DNA of 41,426 bases. Source: an uncultured Saprospiraceae bacterium (GTDB lineage: Bacteria > Bacteroidota > Bacteroidia > Chitinophagales > Saprospiraceae). Location: positions 1-41,426 of the forward strand of contig CALLXF010000071.1 of NCBI GenBank assembly GCA_938015805.1, in the 5' to 3' direction. The notes below the pieces were generated by a model that saw nothing but the letters and a program-made list of their open reading frames with translations, did not search any database and had not been told where the DNA came from. This document shows, piece after piece, positions 41,306-41,426 of this stretch. The translations under genes and the position numbers were made by a program. Numbering within the stretch: the stretch's first letter is position 1; each line of letters starts with the position of its first letter.

Positions 41306-41426
41306 ATGAAAAAGGTAGTAGTATTATCAGTCTTATTTTTTACTGCATTAAGTATAAATCATGCTCAGTCTTATGCTGGAATTTATAGTCCTTATAATGA
41401 TGATCTAAATATTTCAAAAGACATAA
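41306..41426 (+). CDS. N-terminus of a paralogous small secreted protein (cut by window end)
   Basis: Forty codons are visible: a signal peptide MKKVVVLSVLFFTALSINHAQ then SYAGIYSPYNDD. This matches the beginning of the gene at 40657 (MKKVIVLSVLFLAAVSTNYAQAYAGIDTPY, compared residue by residue) with about two thirds identity. The rest lies beyond the window. The two genes are separated by a terminator, so each probably has its own promoter. Confidence 0.8.
   Translation, partial: MKKVVVLSVLFFTALSINHAQSYAGIYSPYNDDLNISKDI

Noticed and set aside
1-41426. CRISPR array
   Set aside because: No regularly spaced direct repeats of 20-40 bp with unique spacers were seen, and no cas gene is present.

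Overview
The window is AT-rich bacterial DNA from the phylum Bacteroidota. I infer this from several secreted proteins with C-terminal type IX secretion (T9SS type A) sorting domains, short lipoproteins, TAnnTTTG-type -7 promoter elements without clear Shine-Dalgarno sites, and a Bacteroidota-style cluster of BatA-domain protein, dihydroorotase-like protein, DUF4199 protein and family 2 glycosyltransferase. I cannot place it below phylum from sequence alone; a marine Saprospiria- or Flavobacteriia-like organism is a guess.

Layout. 1-5007: the start of a leftward membrane-protein gene cut by the window edge, then a di-haem cytochrome c lipoprotein, then a rightward group of lipoprotein, membrane protein, NarL-type histidine kinase and LuxR-type response regulator. 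5143-10571 (leftward): a T9SS-exported protein, a phosphodiesterase-TPR-sulfotransferase fusion with a small leader protein, and two phage-tail-collar paralogues. A 12-bp near-palindrome, GGTATTTATACC, occurs upstream of three of these transcription units, 80-130 bp before their start codons. 10796-14380 (leftward): outer-membrane barrel, lipoprotein, Ppx/GppA phosphatase, and a metal-ABC permease fused to an MntR/DtxR-type regulator. 14438-19666: a small conserved protein and the leftward BatA / pseudo-dihydroorotase / DUF4199 / glycosyltransferase cluster. 19744-23810: a large BNR/sortilin-type repeat protein and a lipoprotein.

24089-30861 is a compact rightward operon and the most system-like metabolic locus: a probable circularly permuted ATP-grasp ligase, arginine decarboxylase, agmatinase, a deoxyhypusine-synthase-like enzyme with its catalytic lysine, a GshB-like ATP-grasp ligase, and a succinylglutamate desuccinylase/aspartoacylase-family hydrolase. 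The first enzymes should make agmatine and putrescine. The ligases and the hydrolase suggest that a polyamine is conjugated to, or released from, a carboxylic acid or peptide.

30963-40255 appears to be a 9.3-kb genomic island inserted at the 3' end of a tRNA-Leu(CAA) gene (intact at 40243-40324). Its ends share a 14-bp direct repeat matching the tRNA 3' end, together with a related hairpin terminator. No integrase is visible. Cargo includes a three-gene operon (SET-domain methyltransferase, degenerate DksA/TraR protein, lysine-rich helical protein), a nuclease-containing remnant of a type IIG restriction-modification enzyme that has lost its methyltransferase, a TGA-interrupted small gene, a secreted zinc-protease-like protein, a lipoprotein and a T9SS protein. 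Beyond the tRNA, two tandem paralogous small secreted proteins begin; the second is cut by the window end.
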